This document shows, in pieces, positions 33,884 to 43,319 of a DNA stretch of 64,000 nucleotides (its first letter is position 1; each line of letters begins with the position of its first letter). The stretch lies in the NCBI GenBank assembly GCA_004011035.1, contig CP025734.1, forward strand, positions 2,316,001 through 2,380,000, in the 5' to 3' direction. Origin of the DNA: Bdellovibrio sp. qaytius (GTDB lineage Bacteria; Bdellovibrionota; Bdellovibrionia; Bdellovibrionales; Bdellovibrionaceae). The notes below the pieces were generated by a model. That model saw nothing but the letters and a program-made list of their open reading frames with translations. It did no database searches and was not told where the DNA came from. Position numbers and translations under genes: made by a program.

Positions 33884-34020
33884 AAATTCTCCTTAAGGTT
33901 ATTCTCTTGCGAGATGACCCTAATGGATTATTTACTGAAACGTCAAATTAATCATAGTAATAGTATTATAACTGAAATTCATAATTGGCATACAGCCAGA
34001 TGAAGCGAGCAAAATCATAA

Positions 34021-37000
34021 TCATTTACAAATTGGTGCTGCAGGGTCTTTAGCACATAGATAAGCCTTAAGATCTTTGATCTCTTTATCTTTAGCTGCGT
34101 TTTGTTCTTCTAGATTTGCGATACGACGAGTTTGTTTTGCAAGTTCAACATCGTGACCTACAACCTTCGCATAGAGCTCTTTAACGGCGTTAATCATTGT
34201 CCAGAACATTGGTGTTATATTCAGCGTTAAATACTCTTTGTCGCCATCTTTACGCACTTCTACAGCCTCTGGAATATTTTGTTGAACATTCTGTGCCGAC
34301 ACACCCACGTATTCGTGTGTTGGATCAGAACCCAGTGGATTATTCTTTTTATAATTAAATTTAATCACGTCGATATTTAAAATTTCAGACAGACCACGAT
34401 CATACGAACCATGCACATCTTTGTATCTGATATCAGATAAAACATTGAATGTCGCAGTACCCGTATTTGTGTAAGCTTGACCAGTTACACGGAATGTTCC
34501 AGACACATCAAGTGTAGCTTGAGGTACATTCGTCGCAATACCTACGTAACCTTGATAGTTAATACGCATACGCTCAACGTTAGTACCTGGTCCACCGGCG
34601 CCTGCTGCCCAACTCGTTTTAAATACCATCTCATTCACGTCATCGGCTTGGCCACCAATTCTGGCCATACCAATTGAAGCCCACTCAACACCAGCTGAAC
34701 CGAAAGCAAGTTTACCCTCACTTGAACCATCACCTGGATTTTGCTCGGCATCACTGATTAAAAGCGTAGGTGTTGAATTTAAAACACCTAATGCCGTGGT
34801 AGGAACCAAACCGATACCGACTAAACCACCAGATGTAATATTCAAACGTTCAACACTGTTCGTAATTAATGAGATGGCTCTATTAGAACTAATAAACATT
34901 TTATCATTGTACAATGCGGCCGCATTCCAGTTACCCCATCCAAATCCGCCGGTCAGCGATCCTGAACTTGAATAAGTATTAAAACCTGAAACACCATTCG
35001 GTGCCGAGTTGTAAAGTGTAACTAGATTTGCATTCACTGCATTTGCTGTAACAGTTAATCTTGAAATCGCAGCGATACCGCCAATGCCAACATCGCCATT
35101 GTCTTGAATATTCATTGTATTTGCACCAATGCTATTTGTGAATTGCACACCTGAAGCTGCACCATACATTTGCCCTACGAAATTATTTGTGCCTGTCACA
35201 TACATGCCGTAACCATACGTTCCAATAGGACCAATTTGTCCAACACCTGGAATTCTGATAGCTCCGCTGACCTCTAATGCAACAGTTGGAGCACTTGTGC
35301 CGATACCAATGTTTCCGTTCGGATCAATACGCATTCTTTCGGCAAACCCGGTCACCGAATTATTCGTGGTCATAAATGAAAGTGCACCTGCAGGTGTAGA
35401 CGTTTGATTCGTAAAAATACCAGAGATCTTAGCTCCAGGATATCCACCAGCACCCGTGAAGCGAATATCAACCGTATTACCACTGGTAGAATCTGTGTTC
35501 GTTAATCGCAGCGTTGTTGCTGCTGGAGTTAATACATTCGTGGATGTGCCTGAACTAGAAATCTCAAGTAAACTGCTTGGAGAACTGACTCCGATACCCA
35601 CATATCCTGATTTTGCGATACGCATTCTTTCAGTCCAGCTGCCTGAACCGTTATTGAAAAATTGTAACGTGCCAGATGCCTGTTGGATAATGTTACTGTT
35701 GGTGTTGTCACTTTGATCATCAAATTGTAATGTTGAACCTTGACCAACGTTTGTTGATGTTCCAGTTCTGCGAATGATAATATCGGCACCGACATAAGCT
35801 GATGTATTTCCTGAAACGACGACACCGGCTTGAGTTGTTGGAATAATTTCTAATTTTCCGGTTGGCGTTACCGTACCTACACCGACATTTCCTGAAGCGG
35901 CTACTGTTAAAGTCGGTGATGTATTTTGAGTTCCGATATGAAATTTTTTGCCACTCGTAATCATTATACCGGCATCACCTTGAGCAGTTCCTGCCAGATA
36001 TGAAGAAGCTCCACCAGCGACGAATTGAGTTAGGATACCTGAACCATTTGATAAAGCGACTGTTGGATTATCAGTAGCACCTGTTCGTGAAAACCATGCG
36101 ACTTGATCAATACTCGGAGCAACTTGTAAAGCATAAGTCGGTGCACTTGTGCCAATACCTAAACGTTTTGCTGAATTATCCCAGAAGAAATTATTATTAT
36201 CTTGGCTGACTTGACCATTGCTTTGCGCGAATAAAATACTTCCGCTTGTCATGGTTGTTAATTTAAAAGTGCCATCAATAGTTTCTGAACCGCTCACGTA
36301 ATTATTGCCAGCAATATTTACTGAACCTTGAACTCCAAGACCACCTTTAACAACTAATGCACCAGTTCCTGAACTTGTACTTGCTGTTGTTGCTGATATA
36401 ACAACACTACCTGCTCCACCATTTGGATACATAGTGATGTTGCCTGATGAATTTGAAATTAAACTTGCGCTATCGTAAGTTCCGACACCAGCAGTAGCTG
36501 CTAATGTGCGACGTGTGTTTGTTCCATCTGTGTAATATAAACTAGTGCCATCGTATTCGATCGCACCAGATGCTGGTGAAGCTAATAATGTGCCCGAAGT
36601 TAATTTCAACGGAGCCATCGAAGCAGAACCTGCAGCCAGATGTAAGAGACTTGTCGGAGCTGAAGTACCAATACCCACCGCACCACTACTTGCGATACGA
36701 ACACGTTCAATACCTGAAGTAGAAAAACCTAATTCATTACTTCCACCGCTTGAATTTGGATTAAACATACCTGTATCTGAATCAACATTAAATGCGTACG
36801 AAGGAGTTGCGGCATTACCGCCTGTAAAATTAATTTGCGGGCCTGCGCCACCAGCATTAAAACTTAAAGATGATGAAGACCACGATCCTTTAAGAGCTCC
36901 TGCGATTGAAATTCCGATATATCCACCGCTATTGTAAAAACCTGTGTTCGTGTTATTCGCAAATGCAATTGATGGAGAATTAAATGCGCCATCACCCGCA

Positions 37001-40000
37001 TAATATTTTGTAGCTTGCGCTGTACCGCTCACATCGAGTGTTTGAGTTGGATTAGAAGTGCCCACTCCCACATAACCACCCGAACGCATTAATAATAAAT
37101 TACCATAGCCCGCAGCCACATTTCCAAGTTCTAAACCACTGAGTAAATTTGTACCGTTAAAGTAACCTATCGTCGTTTTTTGCGATGGAAGACCACTATT
37201 AATTAAACTTAAATTTCCATTCGAACTAAGTATAGAACCCGCAGGAACTTCGGCAAATCCGCCGTATTCGCCTGTTAAACGAATCACATTCGATGTTCCT
37301 AATGTTAACTGAGGCATTCCACCATTCGGTGCTATCACAAATTTTGAAACATTAGCTGAGTCTGTGAAGTTTACCCAAGGGGCAGACTGAGCCGCGACCG
37401 CTTTAAGAACAATCATACTTTGATCGCTGCTATTTACGATGTTCAAAGTTGAAGTTGGATTGCTTGTGCCAACCCCGATATTTCCTGTTAAATAATTTAT
37501 TGTAGTTCCGCTAGTTGTCCATTGTGAAGCATTCACAGTGGCTAATGCGGCAGACACACTTGAAGCTGTTGCAATTGAACGACGTGTATTTGTACCATCT
37601 GTATAATATAAATTAGCGCCGTCGTATTCTACGCTGCCTGATTGTGGTGAAGTTATTAAAGTGCCTGAAGTTAATTTTAAGGGAGCAAATAAAGCGCCAC
37701 CCGCTGCAATTTGTAAACGTGCATTTGGAGTAGCCGTACCAACACCTACCGCACCCATAAATATATTCATGGCCGATGGACCATCAGAATAAATATTATA
37801 AGTACTTGAAGCCGTTGCTGTTGATTGATCACCAATATGTAATCCGTAATTTACGCCGAAAGTACCTAATGCAGGTTCAATTTTTACGCCGTAGTTATTT
37901 GTAACTGATCCGGCACTATTTTGAGATCCAAACCAACCTGCGATAGAATTTGTCGAAGCGCCATTGTAAGTATCGACTCGTGAATTAATACCTATATTAT
38001 AAGTCGCAGTTCCTGGGCCGTTTTGGAAAACCATTATTCCCATACCTGCAAGTTCACCAATATTACCACTGCCATTGGCTTCAGTAATATTATAACCACC
38101 ATAAACTTGGCCGTAGTTCATAAAATTACCCGGAACAACATGCGTGTAATTCATCGCATTCATCGTATAATTACTAGAATTAGCAGATGAATCCAGTTTA
38201 AGAACCGAAGCCTTACCAAAAGTATAATTTGAAGTAAGATCTGTTACAGTTTCTTGTACAAAAAATGGAGAAGAATAAGTAGATGTTCCAAGTAACGGAC
38301 CAAAATTAAAACTTGAACTTGCAGTTGGCGTGTTACCTAAAATCATCTGACCTGTAAAATTAGATGTGCCTGAAACTGTTAATTTAGAACCTGGGTTCGT
38401 AGTGCCAATACCCACATTACCTGTGTTGTAATTTACTGTTGTTCCACTTGTGATCCATTGCGATGAAGCTACTGCTGCAAAACTTGCTGCGACTGTATTT
38501 GCTAGACTAGATACGCTTGCTGACACAGCTGCCACTGTCGATGAAACGGCAGCTGCATTAGCTTGCGCAGAATTTGCGGTAGCTGAAACTGCATTAACTG
38601 TTGCGGCTAATGCTGAAACGCTTGATGAAACCGATGCTACCGTAGATGAAACAGATGCGATATCTGATTGAGCTGTAGTTAACGCCGAAGAAACTATATT
38701 AATAGTTGAAGCTAATGTTGTTAAACTCACAGCATCGGCTGGCACATAACCTAAAACTTGTGCGATAGATACCGCACTCGAAGTTATTTTATTCATGAAT
38801 GTCGTGTAATCAGAATTTGAAATTACACCCGCTGTTGTTGTACCAACAGATGCGAAAGGAAAATTAAAAGTATGCACTGTTCCTGTTGAAGAAACATTGG
38901 GTGCTGTTCCGTTTGTACCTGTAGCAAAAGTTTGCGTACCAGAAGCTAATCCATTTAAACCCATAATCCCTGCGCCAGAAACACCAAAGGCTACCCATGA
39001 TGTTCCGTTACAGTATTCAACAACTGTAGAATTATATCTTAATGTACCAGCTAATGTTGAAGAACACGTGTTACTTTCAATACCAATTTTTATTCCACCT
39101 GAGACATCAAGTGATGTAGCTGGAGCTGTTGTGCCGATACCAACAAAGCCAGTAGATAAAACATTTAACGTTGTCGCATTGTAACCAATCGCCACTGAAT
39201 CAATAGCCGTGTTACTAACACCGTAACCTAAAATAACAACTGAATGGTTAGCTACGTTTCGACTACCGAATAAAAAACTACTATTGCTACCTGAACCTTG
39301 ATTATCAATCGTGTTGTACGAACCAAATGAATAAGCTTCGTTTGATCCACCGCCACCAGATGTGTAAGTATTGTTGTTACCAAAAATCGAAGCTTTGTTT
39401 GAACTGTTATCAGAATCAATCGAATTTGATTCCCCTAAAGACACTTGACCATTCACTGTAAGTTTTGCTCCTGGCGTCGCTGATCCAATTCCCACATTTC
39501 CAGAATTGTAATAAACTGCTGATCCACTTGTGGCCCATTGTGATGATGTGATCGCAGCAAAAGAGGCTGCCACAGTTGACACTAAAGATGTGACTGTTGA
39601 TGAAACCGAAAACACCGTTGAAGAAACAGAAGTGATATTTGCATTAGCTGACGTGATCGATGATGAAAGCGTCGTTACACTTACGCCATCAGCCGGAGTA
39701 TAACCTAACGCTGTGATCACAGAGCCTGAAGTCACTGCTCCACCACCGCTGGCTGCTACACACGAAAAAGTTGTTCCGTTATAAAATAAAGCTTCACCAG
39801 CTGTACACGTAGGCATACCTGAAATCTTTTGCGCCTCATTGGCATACATCGCATAAGGTACTGCGTTGATGCTCATCGCAGGAAGAGTTTGCCAACCTGA
39901 ACCATCATGAAATTGCATCACAACTTTTCGAGCATCAGCCGACGCCGGAGAATAAGTCGCAGGGCTTACGCCGTTACAAGATAATGTGGGTGTGATATTT

Positions 40001-40308
40001 GAAAATACTTGTTCAAAAGTTGTTGCTGACGCTGGATAATTTTTTACACCCGAACCCAGTGAAAAAGAAATTAATCCATTGCTAGAATTCATGTTGATGT
40101 TAGAAAAAGTTTCGGCGTAAAGAATACAATCTGCATTAGAATTTAAAATTGTAAATTTAAATTGAACTGGATTTGCTTCAAGTGGTTGACCATCTGGCTT
40201 AAGAATTTTTGCTTGATAAGTCGTATAAGCAGGGCCTGCAAATGAAGACACGCTGATAAAAATCAGAAATATTAGCGCTGTGATGCTGGTCAAAAACGTG
40301 CGATTCAT
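34021..40308 (-). CDS. Giant surface fibre with C-terminal chaperone-of-endosialidase (S74) domain
   Basis: 2095 residues. Signal peptide (MNRTFLTSITALIFLIFISVSSFA), then an N-terminal beta domain (TYQAKILKPDGQPLEANPV) and a stalk built from helical Ser/Thr/Ala/Val stretches (SSTVASVSSSVSALAATVNAV-like) alternating with about fourteen short modules of the type NVGIGTxxPxxxLxVxG. The C-terminus is a Peptidase_S74 intramolecular chaperone: SDIRYKDVHG (cleavage Ser1958), EYVGVSAQNVQQNIPEAV and LNITPMFWTMINAVKELY, then a coiled coil. In phage tailspikes this domain folds a trimer and cuts itself off. This matches the Bdellovibrio mosaic adhesive trimer (MAT) fibre design. Transcribed alone, divergent from a TIGR02147-type regulator. 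Confidence 0.88.
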   Translation of the reverse strand: MNRTFLTSITALIFLIFISVSSFAGPAYTTYQAKILKPDGQPLEANPVQFKFTILNSNADCILYAETFSNINMNSSNGLISFSLGSGVKNYPASATTFEQVFSNITPTLSCNGVSPATYSPASADARKVVMQFHDGSGWQTLPAMSINAVPYAMYANEAQKISGMPTCTAGEALFYNGTTFSCVAASGGGAVTSGSVITALGYTPADGVSVTTLSSSITSANANITSVSSTVFSVSSTVTSLVSTVAASFAAITSSQWATSGSAVYYNSGNVGIGSATPGAKLTVNGQVSLGESNSIDSDNSSNKASIFGNNNTYTSGGGGSNEAYSFGSYNTIDNQGSGSNSSFLFGSRNVANHSVVILGYGVSNTAIDSVAIGYNATTLNVLSTGFVGIGTTAPATSLDVSGGIKIGIESNTCSSTLAGTLRYNSTVVEYCNGTSWVAFGVSGAGIMGLNGLASGTQTFATGTNGTAPNVSSTGTVHTFNFPFASVGTTTAGVISNSDYTTFMNKITSSAVSIAQVLGYVPADAVSLTTLASTINIVSSALTTAQSDIASVSSTVASVSSSVSALAATVNAVSATANSAQANAAAVSSTVAAVSASVSSLANTVAASFAAVASSQWITSGTTVNYNTGNVGIGTTNPGSKLTVSGTSNFTGQMILGNTPTASSSFNFGPLLGTSTYSSPFFVQETVTDLTSNYTFGKASVLKLDSSANSSNYTMNAMNYTHVVPGNFMNYGQVYGGYNITEANGSGNIGELAGMGIMVFQNGPGTATYNIGINSRVDTYNGASTNSIAGWFGSQNSAGSVTNNYGVKIEPALGTFGVNYGLHIGDQSTATASSTYNIYSDGPSAMNIFMGAVGVGTATPNARLQIAAGGALFAPLKLTSGTLITSPQSGSVEYDGANLYYTDGTNTRRSIATASSVSAALATVNASQWTTSGTTINYLTGNIGVGTSNPTSTLNIVNSSDQSMIVLKAVAAQSAPWVNFTDSANVSKFVIAPNGGMPQLTLGTSNVIRLTGEYGGFAEVPAGSILSSNGNLSLINSGLPSQKTTIGYFNGTNLLSGLELGNVAAGYGNLLLMRSGGYVGVGTSNPTQTLDVSGTAQATKYYAGDGAFNSPSIAFANNTNTGFYNSGGYIGISIAGALKGSWSSSSLSFNAGGAGPQINFTGGNAATPSYAFNVDSDTGMFNPNSSGGSNELGFSTSGIERVRIASSGAVGIGTSAPTSLLHLAAGSASMAPLKLTSGTLLASPASGAIEYDGTSLYYTDGTNTRRTLAATAGVGTYDSASLISNSSGNITMYPNGGAGSVVISATTASTSSGTGALVVKGGLGVQGSVNIAGNNYVSGSETIDGTFKLTTMTSGSILFAQSNGQVSQDNNNFFWDNSAKRLGIGTSAPTYALQVAPSIDQVAWFSRTGATDNPTVALSNGSGILTQFVAGGASSYLAGTAQGDAGIMITSGKKFHIGTQNTSPTLTVAASGNVGVGTVTPTGKLEIIPTTQAGVVVSGNTSAYVGADIIIRRTGTSTNVGQGSTLQFDDQSDNTNSNIIQQASGTLQFFNNGSGSWTERMRIAKSGYVGIGVSSPSSLLEISSSGTSTNVLTPAATTLRLTNTDSTSGNTVDIRFTGAGGYPGAKISGIFTNQTSTPAGALSFMTTNNSVTGFAERMRIDPNGNIGIGTSAPTVALEVSGAIRIPGVGQIGPIGTYGYGMYVTGTNNFVGQMYGAASGVQFTNSIGANTMNIQDNGDVGIGGIAAISRLTVTANAVNANLVTLYNSAPNGVSGFNTYSSSGSLTGGFGWGNWNAAALYNDKMFISSNRAISLITNSVERLNITSGGLVGIGLVPTTALGVLNSTPTLLISDAEQNPGDGSSEGKLAFGSAGVEWASIGMARIGGQADDVNEMVFKTSWAAGAGGPGTNVERMRINYQGYVGIATNVPQATLDVSGTFRVTGQAYTNTGTATFNVLSDIRYKDVHGSYDRGLSEILNIDVIKFNYKKNNPLGSDPTHEYVGVSAQNVQQNIPEAVEVRKDGDKEYLTLNITPMFWTMINAVKELYAKVVGHDVELAKQTRRIANLEEQNAAKDKEIKDLKAYLCAKDPAAPICK

Positions 40309-40646
40309 CTAACTAACATGTCGGAATATTTACTGATTTTCGTGAGGGCAATGAGCGTAAAAATGTCTAGTAACGGGTCTAGTTCGTTATGGCTTTAACC
40401 AAGACTTAACAACTTTTAAAAAAATCTCATTTTGATACAAACAAATTTCTGCAAAAAATTTCCGTAAATATTAATTTTTACAAATATTTTATCGACCAAA
40501 GTGCTATTTTTAGTGACAGTTATTAAGCCACTAATATTTTTTAACTTTAAATTCACAAACGTTTACCGAACACACTCTTAGCGTACATTACGCGCGACGA
40601 AAATTCTTGTATGTGAAAATATTCACATGAACTTCTCAGTGAAGTA
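40309..40646. promoter_or_regulatory. Divergent regulatory region between fibre and TIGR02147 regulator
   Basis: A 338-bp gene-free stretch, strongly AT-rich, between the giant fibre and a regulator. It holds an inverted repeat at 40611-40628 (ATGTGAA, 4-nt spacer, TTCACAT), 19 bp before the regulator start, plus poly-A/T tracts (for example 40418-40450 and 40465-40495). Both transcripts must start here. I see no convincing -10/-35 pair that stands out above the AT background, and no small gene with a ribosome site. Confidence 0.45.
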
Positions 40647-41480
40647 ATGCAGAGTGAAACTTCAATGGAATCAACTTTACTAGCGACTGAACCAATCGAA
40701 GAATATTTAAAAATATTAACCGAAGAGTATCGAGTTCGTCGTGCTAAAAACAATAAATATTCTATTCGTGCCTTCGCGAAATATCTTGAAGTCAGCCATT
40801 CGATGCTTTCGCAGATTTTTTTAAATCAAAAAGGTATTTCTGAGCAAATGGCAGAAAAAATTTCTGACAAACTTCATTTAAGTGCCTTAGAAAAAAGTAT
40901 TTTTATCAATAGCGTAGTTAAATGTTTTGCGCGCAGTCATACAGAAAAACAAAAAGCAGCGGCAACCTTAGAAAAATTAAAAATTTCATACCAAAACAGT
41001 AAGTTGCTTACCAAAGAAGGCCTAGCAAATATCAATCACTGGTCTTACATTGCAATCTTTGAATCTATCAGATTAAACAAAGCCAACACTGTAGATGCCA
41101 TTGGTATTTACTTAAATTTACCAGCGAAAAATATCGAACGTGTGCTCAATGATCTTTTATATCTTAAGATTATTCAGATCGAAGCAGGTCAGATTAAGGT
41201 TTCAACGTCTATTCAGACGACAAGTGATATTTCAAATTTAGCTTTCAAAGAATATCATGTTTCGCTGACTGAAAAAATGAATGAAGCTTTAGAACAGCAC
41301 TCTGCAAATGAACTTGAATTTCAAAATGCCATACTTTCATTTCGCGACGATCAAATGCTTGAGGCCAAAAAAATGATTCGTGAATTCGTTGACCAGTTCA
41401 ACTCTCAATTTCACATAGAAAGCCCTGCTCCCCCGCTTTATTCATTGTCGGTGGGCTTATTCAAATTGAACCGAGACTAA
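40647..41480 (+). CDS. TIGR02147/DUF4423-type regulator
   Basis: 277 residues. The N-terminal half has an HTH-like pattern (RAKNNKYSIRAFAKYLEVSHSMLSQIFLNQKGIS), then a winged region and a central domain with WSYIAIFESIRLNKANTVDAIGIYLNLPAKNIERVLNDLLYLKI, which fits the TIGR02147 proteins found mainly in Bdellovibrio-like and Fibrobacter genomes. The C-terminal domain (NELEFQNAILSFRDDQMLEAKKMIREFVDQF) is the DUF4423-like end. The family is thought to be regulatory. Start uncertain: ATG at 40647 lacks a strong ribosome site and another ATG lies at 40665. The divergent giant fibre is the obvious candidate target. Confidence 0.78.
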   Translation: MQSETSMESTLLATEPIEEYLKILTEEYRVRRAKNNKYSIRAFAKYLEVSHSMLSQIFLNQKGISEQMAEKISDKLHLSALEKSIFINSVVKCFARSHTEKQKAAATLEKLKISYQNSKLLTKEGLANINHWSYIAIFESIRLNKANTVDAIGIYLNLPAKNIERVLNDLLYLKIIQIEAGQIKVSTSIQTTSDISNLAFKEYHVSLTEKMNEALEQHSANELEFQNAILSFRDDQMLEAKKMIREFVDQFNSQFHIESPAPPLYSLSVGLFKLNRD

Positions 41481-41493
41481 ACGACACGGCCAC

Positions 41494-41640
41494 TTACGCG
41501 GCTTTTGAAAAAGAGCGCAAATATTCTGAACGACGTGAATTTTCTTGTTCTTCAAATCTTCTTAATTCTTCTAAGTAGTAAAAATCTTTGCTGTTAGACT
41601 TTAAGAAAGCTTGCTTTAAGATGGTGAACCATTTTTTCAT
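41494..41640 (-). CDS. 48-residue small basic protein
   Basis: Short frame with an AAGGAG ribosome site seven bases before its ATG: MKKWFTILKQAFLKSNSKDF then YYLEELRRFEEQENSRRSEY and LRSFSKAA. A membrane-associating amphipathic start (KKWFTILKQAFLK) and an acidic/basic helix follow. No homologue recalled. The strong ribosome site and its placement divergent from the XRE-like gene argue that it is real. Confidence 0.7.
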   Translation of the reverse strand: MKKWFTILKQAFLKSNSKDFYYLEELRRFEEQENSRRSEYLRSFSKAA

Positions 41641-41697
41641 ACAATCTCCTTATAAAGTTATTATCGACAGGTTTGGTCTAGTTTTAAAGGCCGTGTT

Positions 41698-41743
41698 TTA
41701 AGGTATTACTTATTAATACCTTAAGTACTATAAATCAGTACTT
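41698..41743. promoter_or_regulatory. Two tandem perfect inverted repeats in divergent promoter region
   Basis: TTAAGGTATTA / TAATACCTTAA (41698-41708 and 41714-41724, 5-nt spacer) directly followed by AAGTACT / AGTACTT (41723-41729 and 41737-41743, 7-nt spacer). They lie between the small-protein start at 41640 and the XRE-like start at 41784. Candidate operators for the XRE-like protein; the absence of T-runs argues against terminators. Confidence 0.5.
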
Positions 41744-41783
41744 CTGGTTGCTGGACGTCTCGGAATAGTGCAGAATCTTATTT

Positions 41784-42530
41784 ATGGGATCAAACACATC
41801 TTTAATTATAGACAGCCTTAAATCACATCTTAAACTGCGCGGCCTTAGTTACACCGATCTGGCCAAAAACTGGAAGCTTTCAGTCTCAAGCACAAAACGC
41901 ATTATGGCCTCTGAAGATATTAGTCTTTCAAAAATTGAATCAGCTTGCGAGCTGATGAATATTCCGGTGGGTGAATTTTTACAGCGCATACCTTTTGATA
42001 AAAGCTCGGTCATTTTTTATCTAACACCCGATCAAGAAAATAAATTAGTTAAAGACGCCGAAGCCCTTCATTATTTTTTATTAATTGTTGAAGGTTTTAA
42101 TCCCACTGAAATTTTGCGCGATTACACGATTTCTGCCGAAAAAAATATTCGCATTTTAAATCAGCTTGAAAAATGGGGTTTACTTGAAGTTTTAACTAAA
42201 AGCCGCATTAAACGTAAGTTTGACGGCCAATTGCGCTTTCGCAAAGAAGGCCCCTTGGGTCGTCACTTAGAAAGTCTGATGAAGACAAAGTTTTTTGAAA
42301 CTCCGTTTAACGAGAATGATGATTTTTTTACGTTTTTAAATTTAAATTTTGTTCCGGGTGGTACACAAAAATTAAAACAAAAACTTTTGCAAATCAGTAA
42401 AGAGCTGATGGCTGAATCGGACAGCCACAGAAATCACCCGAACGCGAAAGATTTTGGTTTAGTGATGGGTTTACGCCCTTGGGAATCGCCATTTACGAAA
42501 GCTTTTACAAGACGTAAGAAACAGACTTAA
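41784..42530 (+). CDS. XRE-like helix-turn-helix regulator
   Basis: 248 residues. N-terminal HTH: SLKSHLKLRGLSYTDLAKNWKLSVSSTKRIMASEDISLSKIESACELMNI (about 10-60). Then a middle region with LLIVEGFNPTEILRDYTISAEKNIRILNQLEKWGLLEVLTKSRI that looks like a winged helix (IRILNQLEKWGLLE), and a basic tail. The organisation resembles Bdellovibrio-type Cro/XRE regulators that follow a DUF4423-like plan. Divergent from a 48-residue protein and preceded by two inverted repeats, so autoregulation is plausible. Confidence 0.7.
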   Translation: MGSNTSLIIDSLKSHLKLRGLSYTDLAKNWKLSVSSTKRIMASEDISLSKIESACELMNIPVGEFLQRIPFDKSSVIFYLTPDQENKLVKDAEALHYFLLIVEGFNPTEILRDYTISAEKNIRILNQLEKWGLLEVLTKSRIKRKFDGQLRFRKEGPLGRHLESLMKTKFFETPFNENDDFFTFLNLNFVPGGTQKLKQKLLQISKELMAESDSHRNHPNAKDFGLVMGLRPWESPFTKAFTRRKKQT

Positions 42531-42535
42531 AGTTT

Positions 42536-43288
42536 TTAGTTTATGACGTGCAGAAAACCAGCCATGTGCTGATTTATCTTTTCGATCAGCGAAGCCATCT
42601 TAAAATCAGGATCTTTCGTAAAATCACAGTAAATTGAATAATTACTATTTGTTAAAACAGAAAAACGATTGATTTGCGCATTCGGAAATTCTAATTTTTC
42701 AATTTTTAAAACGGCTTTTTTAGTCGTTTTTATTTTTATATCCTGCAATTTGAAGTTTTCTAAAGCGCAGTAAGAACCACCCGCTTCTAATTCAGTGACA
42801 TTTGCTGAGGCTCTTTTACCATTGCGAAAGCTGATAAATTTTTGTACTTTACTGACCTGCAAAGATTGAATGCGAGCTTTAGCATTTTTTAAATCTGACG
42901 GATTAAACATGGGTAATGTGTAAACCAAATCATTGCCCGTTACATTTTCGCGCGCCAAGCTTAAAGATAATTTTTTGGCTTTTTTGATGCTGCCTGCACG
43001 AGGGTAACATTCAAAAAATTCTTTTTGCGCCACACACAGAATTTCTTGTTTGGCTTGCCCGGGCCCTTCAGTTGAACCTGTAACATATGAATATCTAATT
43101 GTTGTTTTTTTAGTTTCAGAGTCTAACAAGAAAACATCAAACGAGCCGTCTTGATTAATTAAGACTTCGACTAAAAAGGCACCCGCTGATTTAAGATGAC
43201 CATGATGCGGACCTAATTCATCTTCGGCAAAAGCTAATGATGAAAACAAACTGATGATAATAATACTCAGGCGTAAAATATTTGTCAT
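42536..43288 (-). CDS. Secreted protein of unknown function
   Basis: 250 residues from ATG 43288 (signal peptide MTNILRLSIIIISLFSSLAFA). A longer frame from 43345 lacks a signal at its start. Begins the mature part with EDELGPHHGHLKSAGAFLVEVLINQDGSFDVFLLD, a His-rich beta stretch (PHHGH) that could bind metal. Four cysteines (ILCVAQ, FECYPR, YCALENF, IYCDFTK). No family assigned. 31 bp downstream of the lipocalin gene on the same strand, so probably one operon. Confidence 0.6.
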   Translation of the reverse strand: MTNILRLSIIIISLFSSLAFAEDELGPHHGHLKSAGAFLVEVLINQDGSFDVFLLDSETKKTTIRYSYVTGSTEGPGQAKQEILCVAQKEFFECYPRAGSIKKAKKLSLSLARENVTGNDLVYTLPMFNPSDLKNAKARIQSLQVSKVQKFISFRNGKRASANVTELEAGGSYCALENFKLQDIKIKTTKKAVLKIEKLEFPNAQINRFSVLTNSNYSIYCDFTKDPDFKMASLIEKINQHMAGFLHVIN

Positions 43289-43319
43289 AGACTTATTCCA
43301 AAGAAAAATCGGCTGCGAG

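Noticed and set aside
34021-40308. Prophage tail fibre
   Set aside because: The S74 domain suggested it, but the protein has an export signal peptide and no capsid, terminase, portal or tail gene lies within the window.
40430-40500. Poly-A/T tract as an AT-rich unwinding element
   Set aside because: Similar composition occurs in many intergenic gaps of this genome and no iterated binding sites accompany it.
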